Assembly (NCBI GenBank): GCA_030267565.1
Contig: BRXU01000002.1
Span: 3,781,501 to 3,845,500 of the forward strand
From: Pleodorina starrii
Taxonomy: Eukaryota > Chlorophyta > Chlorophyceae > Chlamydomonadales > Volvocaceae
Reading direction: 5' to 3'
DNA: 64,000 nucleotides
The notes beneath the pieces were generated by a model, which worked only from the letters and a program-made list of their open reading frames with translations, had not been told where the DNA came from and searched no databases. The translations under genes were made by a program, and so were the position numbers. Shown piece after piece: positions 22,577-33,089 of the stretch. Position 1 is the first letter of the stretch, and every line of letters begins with the position of its first letter.

Positions 22577-23395
22577 CGCGTAGAGCGGCCAACAGTGCAG
22601 AACAGAGAAAATCGTACCTCTGCCCTGTCCTGACGAGCCCCGCCCCGCCGCCGGCGAACGTCTGTTGCGGCCGCAGGTGCAGAACTACCGCCAGGCCGCG
22701 TTCTGCTACGAGGAGCTGCTGATGCACGTGCCCGGCAACAGCAGCTTCTACGTGCGCTATGCGGACATTTTGTACACCATCGGAGGCCCCACCAACTACA
22801 AGTGCGTGCGAGCCCGCGGATTCGCGTGGGAACCGGGGCCTGTCGTAGACCAGCACCTTGGTATTGGCGATCTCGGCGGCCGCAGTGAGGGGATGGCTAA
22901 TACTGAAGCGCCCGGGGAACTTTGGGCACGCGCAGGCGGCGGACAGTAGTACTCGGGGGCGGGGCAGACGGCAGAAACGAGGGTGCGCACGCGATCGTGC
23001 TTTGAAAGAAAAGGACAAGGCGTGCGTAAGGCCCTGTCAGGCCGGGCATACACTTGCACGCGTCTACGCTGGGCATATGGCCTTTGAAGCGATATTGCCG
23101 ACATCTTTGCGCTTTTTGAGCTTGTGCAGTGGGCGACGGACAGGGCTTTTTATGGGGAATTGTGGGGACAACCAGTGCCCTCCGCTTTCGCGCGCTCGCC
23201 ATACGGTACCATCGCTAAACACATGATTGCTTTTTGCATGATCCCTTTCCCTTTCTGATTGTGCCATCGTAACGCAGGACCGCTCGCTCGTACTACGCGA
23301 AGGCAATCGAGCTGACGGCGGGTGGGAGCCTGCGCGCCCTGTTTGGCGTGCTAGCGTGCTCGGCGCACATCACCGATAAGGTGGGTGGCTGGCTG
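22577..23395 (+). pseudogene. EMC2 partial duplicate (exons 6 and 7)
   Basis: About 95% identical to 7680-8445 of EMC2. Exon 6 (22677-22801) and exon 7 (23278-23380) keep exact lengths, reading frame and splice sites. At the left end the homology runs into sequence resembling EMC2 intron 4 (about 6568-6617), so exon 5 is missing. At the right it stops in intron 7 at ggctggctgg, where a 57-bp perfect hairpin begins. It cannot encode EMC2 alone. Same orientation as the source gene. Confidence 0.9.
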
Positions 23396-23397
23396 GT

Positions 23398-23454
23398 GTT
23401 GGAGAATTGGCTCACTGCCATGGCGCCAGTATGGCAGTGAGCCAATTCTCCAAC
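23398..23454. repeat. Perfect 24-bp hairpin with 9-nt loop
   Basis: Left arm 23398-23421 (GTTGGAGAATTGGCTCACTG and CCAT), loop ggcgccagt, right arm 23431-23454 exactly complementary. It sits precisely at the junction between the EMC2 relic and the transposable element to its right. Confidence 0.95.
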
Positions 23455-24357
23455 AAGAGTGTCCTGAAAGTCCTGCTGATAGACAGCCAGAGCTTTATAT
23501 CCGAAATGCCTGCGGCTTGAGCAATCCACCCATGCGTGTTCAGCATCGCGCTCCGTCTCGGCACTGTGCAACTCTTCCCGCGAGCGCATTGGCTTAAGTA
23601 ACATGACAGTAGACGTGGAGTGTATCATTCACATATCACGCAGGCTGACTTGCCAATAGAAGGACAGCGGAACTGTTTGCGAGGGTCGCGACGACGTGCA
23701 GTTACCGACGAGAGTGCACAGGCTTCGCTACCGAGGTATCCACCGTATCGTAGAGCAGGCTTGACAACTTTAACATTAGGACAGGACTGTAGAAGTCCCC
23801 TAGGTTGCCGACTGGACTTGTCGGGCGGCCCGCAGAAGAGCGCCGCCGCATCGTGCGTGCATTGGCGGCTTGGCGTCCAACAACCAACAGTTTGCCCCTC
23901 ATGGTTTGCTCCTTGCAACCTTTGTAATAGTAATATGCGTCAAGACGATCGGACCGGCTAGCAGAGCTGCTGTGGTGTGGTCGCGGGAAGAATGTTCGCA
24001 ATGCAAACATAGTTGGTTGCTTGCCGAAACGAAGATTCATTTCACGCCGTCATGTCAGAATTCCACTTTAAGGAACGATGAATCTTCTGGAATTAATTAT
24101 AGGCCGAGAGGTGTTGGTTTGACCTCGGCCTCGGTCCATGGAGACTGCCAAACTGGTTTGTACTCATGCCATGTTGGGTTCCAATAATAAATTTACCGTG
24201 CAATAAAGAATGTAATCTTTTACTTATGCAGCCTTTCCGTTGGCCGAAAGTCTGCACTTGTCCAATTACCCAGAACCCAGAACCCAGAACCCAGACACGG
24301 ACATGGGCAATCCTACAGGGCGGGGCCCCCCTGGGCGCTTCGCGCTGGGGCCCCGCC
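23455..24357 (-). mobile_element. Non-autonomous element, long copy, minus orientation
   Basis: Read on minus it starts with GGGCGGGGCCCC at 24357-24346, followed by a GC hairpin, a triplicated gttctgg motif, and about 800 bp ending near 23455 (cagccagagctttatat region). Its terminal parts match the short MITE in the membrane-gene intron, and 23688-24262 matches 37912-38478 in inverted orientation at roughly 88-90%. The AAAAA next to its end (24359) is present without the element in the neighbouring tandem units, supporting AAAAA as the target site. Confidence 0.7.
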
Positions 24358-24358
24358 C

Positions 24359-26172
24359 AAAAACCCAATACGGGCCAAATGGGGACGGCTAGCATATTTA
24401 TGGGCCGGCAGGGCAGCCAGCACTCACCACAAAGGGCGAGCACGCAGAGGGGGAGGCAACTGTACGGGGCACCGGCACCCCATTTCCTGAGCGACACGCT
24501 GCACCCCTGGAGCTGGACCTTACGGTGGGCAAGGCTTGCGCGGCCGCGGACTCCCTTACGCGCGGGGGGGGGGCGGATTCCCTTGGGATTTGTGGGAGCG
24601 GGGATTGCGGCCGTGACACCGGCGTGGATGCCCTCTCGCGCCGGGGGTGCCCCCGGGGCCCGGGATACTTCCTGTTCAGTCATGCCACGGGGCGGTTGCT
24701 CTTGGGGCCTGCTTGCCCCAAGTGTTGGCCCTGGTGTTGCTTGTTGGCCTCTCGCCTTCCCCGTCCTTGTAACATCCCTTGCAGACGACAACAACGCACT
24801 GCAGGCCACACCCAACACGTGCAAACCCCCGACCCGTCTCCTGCCGTACCCCGCAGGCAACACGCGTCGCTGAATCAGCAGAGAGGTGCCGCGTCACACG
24901 AGGGTCCGGGCCCAAGGGAGAAGACACAGCACTCGCAGTAGGTCGGTCAGTCAGGGTGCACCGTGCGGCCGAGAAGGGACAAGCGGCTTCGAGGGGTACG
25001 GGGTGGGGCTCACAGCACACCGAAAAACCCAATACGGGCCAAATGGGGACGGCTAGCATATTTATGGGCCGGCAGGGCAGCCAGCACTCACCACAAAGGG
25101 CGAGCACGCAGAGGGGGAGGCAACTGTACGGGGCACCGGCACCCCATTTCCTGAGCGACACGCTGCACCCCTGGAGCTGGACCTTACGGTGGGCAAGGCT
25201 TGCGCGGCCGCGGACTCCCTTACGCGCGGGGGGGGGCGGATTCCCTTGGGATTTGTGGGAGCGGGGATTGCGGCCGTGACACCGGCGTGGATGCCCTCTC
25301 GCGCCGGGGGTGCCCCCGGGGCCCGGGATACTTCCTGTTCAGTCATGCCACGGGGCGGTTGCTCTTGGGGCCTGCTTGCCCCAAGTGTTGGCCCTGGTGT
25401 TGCTTGTTGGCCTCTCGCCTTCCCCGTCCTTGTAACATCCCTCGCAGACGACAACAACGCACTGCAGGCCACACCCAACACGTGCAAACCCCCGACCCGT
25501 CTCCTGCCGTACCCCGCAGGCAACACGCGTCGCTGAATCAGCAGAGAGGTGCCGCGTCACACGAGGGTCCGGGCCCAAGGGAGAAGACACAGCACTCGCA
25601 GTAGGTCGGTCAGTCAGGGTGCACCGTGCGGCCGAGAAGGGACAAGCGGCTTCGAGGGGTACGGGGTGGGGCTCACAGCACACCGAAAAACCCAATACGG
25701 GCCAAATGGGGACGGCTAGCATATTTATGGGCCGGCAGGGCAGCCAGCACTCACCACAAAGGGCGAGCACGCAGAGGGGGAGGCAACTGTACGGGGCACC
25801 GGCACCCCATTTCCTGAGCGACACGCTGCACCCCTGGAGCTGGACCTTACGGTGGGCAAGGCTTGCGCGGCCGCGGACTCCCTTACGCGCGGGGGGGGGG
25901 CGGATTCCCTTGGGATTTGTGGGAGCGGGGATTGCGGCCGTGACACCGGCGTGGATGCCCTCTCGCGCCGGGGGTGCCCCCGGGGCCCGGGATACTTCCT
26001 GTTCAGTCATGCCACGGGGCGGTTGCTCTTGGGGCCTGCTTGCCCCAAGTGTTGGCCCTGGTGTTGCTTGTTGGCCTCTCGCCTTCCCCGTCCTTGTAAC
26101 ATCCCTCGCAGACGACAACAACGCACTGCAGGCCACACCCAACACGTGCAAACCCCCGACCCGTCTCCTGCC
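24359..26172. repeat. Tandem array of 663-bp units
   Basis: The landmark aaaaacccaatacgggcc recurs at 24359, 25023 and 25686, giving units of 664 and 663 bp plus a partial third copy that diverges at about 26172 after ccgtacccc. Units are almost identical, differing mainly in poly-G length (for example near 24566 and 25228). Further copies lie at about 27830-28490 and 37145-37805. All strands show ORFs of about 130-170 aa, but there is no domain and no splice evidence. Confidence 0.92.
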
Positions 26173-26432
26173 GTACCCCCCACCCATCGCCCGGCGCGAC
26201 CGTTTCAAATTGCTCCGGGCAGTGTTGCCGCAGGCAACACGTGTCATGTCATGAACTTCAGCAAATATGTACGCCGGCACATAAACAAACATGACATGGA
26301 ATTATGTTGCATATGAAAGCTTGACAAAAGCTCAGTATCAGATGGGTCGCAGCCGGCAGCGGTTGCAACTGGTTCAATGGCCGTAAGCGAAACGGCATAC
26401 AATCAGTACTACTGACATCCCGCTAGGGCATG

Positions 26433-27005
26433 CTATAAGCGCGGCTTCACCGATGGGGTGTCGGTGGTACGACGACGCTTATGATGACGCTCATGACAGC
26501 GAAACGCCAAGCATCCGGTGCCAAACTGCATTCGGACAAAGCAGACGCCTGCGACAACATTTAGTATAGTGGCAAACTGGGGCCCAGGGCGTACAGTGCT
26601 CGTCACACTCATCCTCGGAGCTATGTCGCACCTGTTGTCAATGAGCGGGACCATGCGGCTTCTGGAAACGAGGCAACACAACACCTTGCCACGCCTCAAC
26701 ATCGCTAGTCGGAATGACTGAGCCGCGCGCCAGTCGTTGTCGAATGCCACATCGGAGAGACCGGCAGCAGCCAGCGGGAGGCAGAAGGACCGCTTAATAG
26801 TAAGCACGCGCAGCCGCTCAGGAGGCACTCGAGGGCTTACTGGGCCTAGGGCGGGACCAAACAAGGAAGGCATGCCACCCTCGGGAAGGTACGCCAACCC
26901 CTCCAGCAGGAAGTCGAGGACCGTTGCCAAACACCGAGATGGGAAGACAAGGCTTGGGCCTGCGGCTGCCGGGCAACAGCCCCACACGTCAAGTAACAGA
27001 GCCAC
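26433..27005 (-). CDS. Hypothetical 190-aa ORF in the 2.3-kb duplicated segment, copy A
   Basis: Single ORF starting MALLLDVWGCCPAAAGPSLV with hydrophobic and basic stretches (ending in a HHKRRR region). The identical ORF occurs in copy B at 35746-36318; because the duplication is recent, conservation does not prove coding. No domain is recognised. It could be a mobile-element protein or chance. Confidence 0.25.
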   Translation of the reverse strand: MALLLDVWGCCPAAAGPSLVFPSRCLATVLDFLLEGLAYLPEGGMPSLFGPALGPVSPRVPPERLRVLTIKRSFCLPLAAAGLSDVAFDNDWRAAQSFRLAMLRRGKVLCCLVSRSRMVPLIDNRCDIAPRMSVTSTVRPGPQFATILNVVAGVCFVRMQFGTGCLAFRCHERHHKRRRTTDTPSVKPRL

Positions 27006-27229
27006 TGCCCCCGGACACCAAAGTTGAAGGCTCGGCCCGCGCGGGCCAGGTCAGTCAGCACGACGAGCCTGGGCTTACGGGAAGGACAGGGGTCTCAGGC
27101 CAAGGCCACGGGGAGCGGCAAGCGACATGGGACATGGATACCGCCACACACAGGTCGTTCACAACTGTGCACCGTGCACCCACACCTTGAGGGCAAGTTG
27201 CACGTGGGACCGGTTCCAACGGGGAGGGG

Positions 27230-27835
27230 TGGTGTGTGCCACGGGTACGGCAGCGGGGGGCCCATCTCGTGCAGGGCCGGGTTCGGGGGGAAAGGGTGGT
27301 GCGCACCGGGGGGGCTGTAGGCGGGGTGCATCACGCACGGAATAGGGCACAAGGCAGAAAGGGGAAGCGACACGCACCGCGGGGTCGGCCGAAGAGGGGC
27401 ACATCGTGCGCGAGACCAGGTACCAAGGGACCGGGGGGGGGCGGTGCACGCCGCTGAGGCATGGTGCGCCACGTGCGGATCGAGTCCATGGGGAAACGGG
27501 AAAGGGTGGTGCACGCCGCTCGGACAGCAGGAGGGGATGCATGGCGTGCGGCATTGGAGTACAGGGTGGGAAAGGAGGAGGGTGGTGTGCGCCACTGGGG
27601 TTGCCAGGAGGGGTGCATCGAGTGTGAGACCGAATACCGTATACGGAGAAGGGCGGCGACGTGCACCACAGGGAGGGTGCACCACGCGAGAGACCGAGCC
27701 AAGGGGAAAGGGGGGCGGCGCGCACCGTGGGGTCTGCAGGGGAGGGGTGCACCACGCACGGGACCGGGCACAAAGGAAGTGGGCTTCGCGCACCTCAGGC
27801 AGTGAGTGCATGGCAAAGAGGAAAGGGACGGCACG
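27230..27835. repeat. Degenerate GTGCACCACG minisatellite
   Basis: About ten diverged units of roughly 55-65 bp around ggggtgcaccacgc, followed by gagaccgagc and a poly-G run. The same block is present at 36543-37148. Confidence 0.8.
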
Positions 27836-28556
27836 CGTCGCTGAATCAGCAGAGAGGTGCCGCGTCACACGAGGGTCCGGGCCCAAGGGAGAAGACACAG
27901 CACTCGCAGTAGGTCGGTCAGTCAGGGTGCACCGTGCGGCCGAGAAGGGACAAGCGGCTTCGAGGGGTACGGGGTGGGGCTCACAGCACACCGAAAAACC
28001 CAATACGGGCCAAATGGGGACGGCTAGCATATTTATGGGCCGGCAGGGCAGCCAGCACTCACCACAAAGGGCGAGCACGCAGAGGGGGAGGCAACTGTAC
28101 GGGGCACCGGCACCCCATTTCCTGAGCGACACGCTGCACCCCTGGAGCTGGACCTTACGGTGGGCAAGGCTTGCGCGGCCGCGGACTCCCTTACGCGCGG
28201 GGGGGGGGGGGCGGATTCCCTTGGGATTTGTGGGAGCGGGGATTGCGGCCGTGACACCGGCGTGGATGCCCTCTCGCGCCGGGGGTGCCCCCGGGGCCCG
28301 GGATACTTCCTGTTCAGTCATGCCACGGGGCGGTTGCTCTTGGGGCCTGCTTGCCCCAAGTGTTGGCCCTGGTGTTGCTTGTTGGCCTCTCGCCTTCCCC
28401 GTCCTTGTAACATCCCTCGCAGACGACAACAACGCACTGCAGGCCACACCCAACACGTGCAAACCCCCGACCCGTCTCCTGCCGTACCCCCCACCCATCG
28501 CCCGGCGCGACCGTTTCAAATTGCTCCGGGCAGTGTTGCCGCAGGCAACACGTGTC

Positions 28557-29390
28557 ATGTGTCACACCTGAAGTCGTTCGCTCTGGGAATTGGCAGTCAG
28601 AAGTTTTCAGGAGATTGTATTCGCTATTGTTAGCGCCAAGTTTCCGACTCGGAGGAGCATGCACGGCTGTGCAAAGTGGGCGACAAGTGCCCATAACACG
28701 TCGATTATGCATCGCGCGCAAGCAGAAGGCCCCGAAAATAAGCCGTTCATAAGGCACTTTTATAGGTATCATATGACGTGAAATTCTGGGTGGGAAAGAG
28801 GCGCGCTTGCAAAAGTGGACTCGCGCGACCGTGGACCCGACTCGTGCGAACCAAGTAACTCGACCTAAGAACAACAGAATTGTAAAGCAAAAAGCAAAAA
28901 GAATGAAAGGATGCAAATTACGAGCCGGAAAGCAAGCGGGTGGGAAAAGAGTACAACTACCGGGAAGACATAGTTCTGCACCTGGTGCGCTCTGGGCTTT
29001 GGCAGCCGGAAAGTTTCAGGAGATTGCATGCGCTAGTGTTAGCGCCAATTTTCCGAGTCGGAGGAGCGTGCGCGGCTGTGCAAAGTGGGCGACAAGTGTC
29101 CTTGGCAAGTCGACTATGCAGCGCGCGCCGCAAAAAGGACCGAAAGTTGGCCGTTCATGAACCCTTTTTATAGGTATCATATGACATGAAATTCTGGGTG
29201 GGAATAGGCTTTTTGAAGTGGACTCGCGAGACCGTCGACCCGACTCGTGCGAACCAAGTAATGGCGACCTAAGAACACAAGATATAGAAAGCAAACACCA
29301 TATAGAAAAGAAGTGTGCAAATTACGAGACGGGAAGCAAGCGGCTGGGACAAGAGTACAACTACCGGGAAGACATAGTTCTGCACCAGGT
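28557..29390. repeat. Satellite-like 410-420-bp units, cluster 1
   Basis: Two diverged tandem units (landmark cgctctggg at about 28579 and 28987; also gcgcgcttgcaaaagtgg and gagtacaactaccgggaaga). A second cluster lies at 33090-33800 (landmarks about 33109 and 33531). Confidence 0.85.
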
Positions 29391-30897
29391 CAGTGTGTGT
29401 GCGAGTGTGTGAGTGTGTGTGAGTGAGTGAGTGTGAGTGTGCGTGAGTGCGCGGCGAGTGGGTGCATGTGAGTGCGTGTGTGTTCGTGTGACTGCGTGTG
29501 GGTGTGCGTGTGTAGGTGAGTGGGTGCATGTGAGTGCGTGTGAGTGTGTGTGAGTGTGCGTGTGTAGGTGTGTGAGTGTGTGTGAGTGTGTATGAGTGTG
29601 TGTGAGTGCATGTGAGTGCATGCTAGTGCATGTGAGTGCGTGTGAGTGTGTGGAAGTGCGTGTGAGTGCGTGCGTGTGCGTGTGAGTGCGTGTGAGTGTG
29701 CGTGTGTAGGTGAATGGGTGCGTGTGAGTGCATGTGAGTGCGTGCGAGTGCGTGCGAGTGCGTGTGAGTGCGTGTGCGTGTGTGTGAGTGCGTGTGAGTG
29801 TGTGTGAGTGCGTGTATGTGTGTGTGTAACTGTTACATATCTGCCGGGCCGACACTGGCCGGGGTGTGTGTGTGAGTCCATGCGAGTGCGTGTGATTGCG
29901 TGTGAGTGCGTGTGAGTGTGTGTGAGTGTGTGTGAGTGCGTGTGACTGCATATGAGCGCATGCGAGTGCGTGTGAGTACATGTGAGTGCGTGTGAGTGCG
30001 TGTGAGTGCGTGTGACTGCATGTGAGTGCGTGTGAGTGCGTGTGACTGCATGTGGGTGCGTGTGAATGCGTGTGAGTGCAAGTGAGTGCATGTGAGTGCG
30101 TATGAGTGTGCGTGTGTAGGCGAGTGGGTGCATGTGAGTGCGTGTGACTGCATGAGAGTGCGTGTGAGAGTGTGTGAGTGCGTGTGAGTGCATGTGAGTG
30201 CATGTGAGTGCGTATGAGTGCATGTGAGTACATGTGAGTGCATGTGAGTGCATGTGAGTGGGTGTGACTGCATGCGAGTGCGTGTGAGCGCATGTGAGTG
30301 CATGTGGGTGCGTACAAGTGCGTGTGAGTGCGTGTGAGTGTGTGTGAGAGCGTGTAAGTGCGTGCGAGTGCGTGTTAGTACGTGGAGTGCGTGTGAGTGC
30401 TTTTTGACTTCGTGTGATTACGTATGAGTGTGTTAGACTGCGTTTGTATGCCTGTGAGTGCGTGTGAGTGCATGTCAGTGCGTGTGAATGCATGTGAGTA
30501 CGTGTGAGTGCGAGTGAGTGCGAGTGAGTGTGTGTGAGTGCGTGTGAGTGCGTGTGTGTGCGTGTGAATGCGTGTGAGTTTGCGTGTGTAGGCGAGTGGG
30601 TGCGTGTGAGTGCATGCATGTGAGTGCGTGTGAGTGCCTGTGAGTACGTGTGAGTGCGTGTGAGTGTGTGAGAATGGATGTGAGTGCGTGTGATTGCGTG
30701 TGAGTGTGTGTGAGTGCGAGTGGGTGCATGTGAGTGCGTGTCAGTGCGTGTGTTTGCGTGTGAGTGCGTGTGAGTGTGCGTGTGTAGGTGAGTGGGTGCG
30801 TGTGAGTGCGTGTGAGTGCGTGTGAGTGCGTGTGAGTGCGTGTGAGTGCGGGTGAGTGCGGGTGAGAGCGTGTGGGTGTGTGAGTGTGTGTGGGGGG
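29390..30897. repeat. TG-rich minisatellite (GTGAGTGCGT)n, block 1
   Basis: About 1.5 kb of 10-bp units gtgagtgcgt with drift to gtgagtgcat. Interrupted at 29827-29870 by a unique box (taactgttacatatctgccg) that recurs at 31929. The His/Thr/Ser-rich minus ORFs spanning it are artefacts of a stop-free repeat. Confidence 0.95.
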
Positions 30898-30899
30898 GG

Positions 30900-30998
30900 G
30901 GGGGAAGTGTGTGACTGTCGCTCCGTACGCTCGGCCCATCCGGCCAAATCGTACTCGCTCTGACACTCCTCCTTCTTCACACAAAAATTGCGGATTGC
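30900..30998. repeat. 98-bp box shared by two array borders
   Basis: A poly-G run then gactgtcgctccgtacgctc and ggccaaatcgtactcgct, ending acacaaaaattg. The same box occurs at 32911-32998 next to the other TG block, so arrays and boxes were duplicated together. Confidence 0.8.
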
Positions 30999-31000
30999 GT

Positions 31001-31643
31001 GAGGGAGTGAGGGAGTGAGGGAGTGAGGGAGTGAGGGAGTGAGGGAGTGAGGGAGTGAGGGAGTGAGGGAGTGAGGGAGTGAGGGAGTGAGGGAGTGAGG
31101 GAGTGAGGGAGTGAGGGAGTGAGGGAGTGAGGGAGTGAGGGAGTGAGGGAGTGAGGGAGTGAGGGAGTGAGGGAGTGAGGGAGTGAGGGAGTGAGGGAGT
31201 GAGGGAGTGAGGGAGTGAGGGAGTGAGGGAGTGAGGGAGTGAGGGAGTGAGGGAGTGAGGGAGTGAGGGAGTGAGGGAGTGAGGGAGTGAGGGAGTGAGG
31301 GAGTGAGGGAGTGAGGGAGTGAGGGAGTGAGGGAGTGAGGGAGTGAGGGAGTGAGGGAGTGAGGGAGTGAGGGAGTGAGGGAGTGAGGGAGTGAGGGAGT
31401 GAGGGAGTGAGGGAGTGAGGGAGTGAGGGAGTGAGGGAGTGAGGGAGTGAGGGAGTGAGGGAGTGAGGGAGTGAGGGAGTGAGGGAGTGAGGGAGTGAGG
31501 GAGTGAGGGAGTGAGGGAGTGAGGGAGTGAGGGAGTGAGGGAGTGAGGGAGTGAGGGAGTGAGGGAGTGAGGGAGTGAGGGAGTGAGGGAGTGAGGGAGT
31601 GAGGGAGTGAGGGAGTGAGGGAGTGAGGGAGTGAGGGAGTGAG
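31001..31643. repeat. Perfect 8-bp satellite (GAGGGAGT) x about 80
   Basis: About 640 bp of uninterrupted, seemingly error-free gagggagt units, embedded in the TG-rich minisatellite. The purity implies very recent expansion or strong homogenisation. Confidence 0.98.
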
Positions 31644-31930
31644 GGTGAGTGCGTGTGAGTGCATGTGAGTGCGTGCGAGTGCGTGTGATTGCATGTGAGT
31701 GCGTTGACTGCATGTGAGTACGTGTGAGTGCATGTGAGAGTGTGTGAGTGTGTGTGCATGCGTGTAATTGCGTGTGAGTGTGTGTGAGTGCGTGTGAGTG
31801 CATGTGAGTGCATGTGAGTGCGTGTGAGTGCGTGTGAGTGCGTGTGAGTGCGTGTGGGTGCGTGTGAGCGCGTGTGAGTGCATGCAAGTGTGCGTGTGTG
31901 TGCGAGTGTGTGTGTGTGCGTGTGTGTGTA
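31644..31930. repeat. TG-rich minisatellite, block 2
   Basis: Same gtgagtgcgt family as block 1, resuming directly after the 8-bp array. Confidence 0.9.
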
Positions 31931-32471
31931 ACTGTTACATATCTGCCGGGCCGACACTGGCCGGGGGCGCTAACCCGCCCACATACGGGAGACCGCCGAA
32001 GCACTCCTCTGCTGAGGAGGGGCGTACCACCTTGTCCGCACACTGCACCGGGAAGTGCTAACCGCTGCGCCGTAATCGTCACAGGACAGCGTCCACCTGA
32101 TTGTCCATGTGCCAGCTAGGCTAGCCCCAGGTGCCTACTGTCCTCAGTCCACCGAACGCATGCTCTACAGCTGCGTAATCTACCAGGGCACGCACACCGG
32201 TGCCATTGCCACCTCCTATATCCTTCGGAAGCCTGCCGCCGCCCGATCTTAGTTATCCAACCACCACCTGCTATGCAGTCTGGTCCAGGCCCTATGCAGA
32301 CTCATTCCTCCACCACTGCTCTGCGGCAGCGTTGTAGTCTTCTTGGTGGCATCCCACTCCAGCCGCCCCGCGCACCAGAGGACACCATTGTCTCCAGCCT
32401 TCGACACCCCGATCTCTTTCAACCGGGGGACCAGCGGTGGGGTATGATCCCACGTCTTCCGGTTAAGTTAG
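31931..32471. repeat. Island of unique and SINE-like sequence
   Basis: Begins actgttacatatctgccggg. A related diverged island is at 34110-34360 (ccgggccctgacgctggcca). The minus strand has an A-box-like ggcgcagcggttagca near 32062. No protein gene is seen. Confidence 0.4.
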
Positions 32472-32545
32472 TGCCGACTCTGGGGATCGAACTCCAGACC
32501 CGCCGGTTACTAACCCGGTGCTCTACCAACTTGAGCTACGCCGGT
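32472..32545 (-). tRNA. tRNA-Thr(AGT)-like sequence, probable pseudogene or SINE head
   Basis: On minus: A-box TAGCTCAAGTTGGTAGAGC, anticodon loop TTAGTAA (anticodon AGT at 32509-32511), and T-arm CTGG-A-GTTCGATC-CCCAG carrying an extra base. The acceptor pairs at positions 2-6 only. The overall length of 74 nt is right, but imperfect stems and a location inside minisatellite argue for a pseudogene or tRNA-derived element. Confidence 0.5.
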
Positions 32546-32547
32546 GT

Positions 32548-32890
32548 GTGTGTGTGTGAGTGTGTGTGTGTGAGTGGGTGTGACTGCATGTGAGTGCGTG
32601 TGAGCGCATGTGAGTGCATGTGAGTGCGTGTGAGTGCGTGTGAGTGCGAGTGGCTGCATGTCAGTGCGTGTCAGTGCGTGTGTTTGCGTGTGAGTGCGCG
32701 TGAGTGTGCGTGTGTAGGTGAGTGGGTGCGTGTGAGTGTGTGTGAGTGCGTCTGAGAGCATGTAAGTGCGTGCGAGTGCGTGTTATTATTAGTACGTGGA
32801 GTGTGTGTGTGAGTGTGTGTGAGTGCATGAGAGTGCGTGTGAGTGCGTGCGTGTGACTGCGTGAGAGTGTGTGTGAGTGCGTGTGTGTGT

Positions 32891-32918
<28 letters not shown>
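32548..32918. repeat. TG-rich minisatellite, block 3
   Basis: Same gtgagtgcgt family, ending in a poly-G run at about 32907-32922. Confidence 0.9.
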
Positions 32919-32922
<4 letters not shown>

Positions 32923-32993
32923 TGACTGTCACTCCGTACGCTCGGCCCACCCGGCCAAATCGTACTCGCGCTGACACTCCTCCTTCACACAAA

Positions 32994-33040
32994 AATTGCT
33001 CCGGGCAATGAAGCGAAGCTTCATGGGTTCCCGGAGCAAT
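32994..33040. repeat. Nested hairpin at satellite border
   Basis: ttgctccggg at 32996 pairs with cccggagcaa ending at about 33041, with an inner ATGAAGC/GCTTCAT stem. A related ttgctccgggca sequence ends the 2.3-kb duplicated segments (26212, 28522, 37836). Confidence 0.7.
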
Positions 33041-33089
33041 CGAAGATTGCGGAGGGATACGACCCCATAATTGTGCGTCAGTGTGTCCG

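Larger units (their letters stand above)
26254..28556. repeat. 2.3-kb segmental duplication, copy A
   Basis: Starts aacttcagcaaatatgtacg and ends ggcaacacgtgtcatgt. Repeated in the same orientation at 35567-37872 with only scattered substitutions and poly-G length differences. Contains a 190-aa minus ORF, a GTGC-rich minisatellite (about 27230-27830) and one copy of the 663-bp tandem unit. The end carries a small hairpin, GTGTTGCC gca GGCAACAC. Confidence 0.92.

Noticed and set aside
26220..28556. Helitron 3' end at the hairpin GTGTTGCC/GGCAACAC
   Set aside because: A hairpin is present, but there is no CTRR terminus or TC start at the other end.
27095..28558. 487-aa minus ORF spanning the GTGC minisatellite and the 663-bp unit
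   Set aside because: Crosses two unrelated repeat types; Pro/Cys/His-rich composition follows the repeat. It changes with poly-G length between copies.
30999..31643. Possible CRISPR-like regular repeat
   Set aside because: Units are contiguous 8-mers without spacers, in a eukaryotic nuclear context.
29361..32082. Long Thr/His/Ser ORFs (up to 535 aa) on minus
   Set aside because: Translations of the gtgagtgcgt and gagggagt arrays. Repeat lengths and frame openness explain them.
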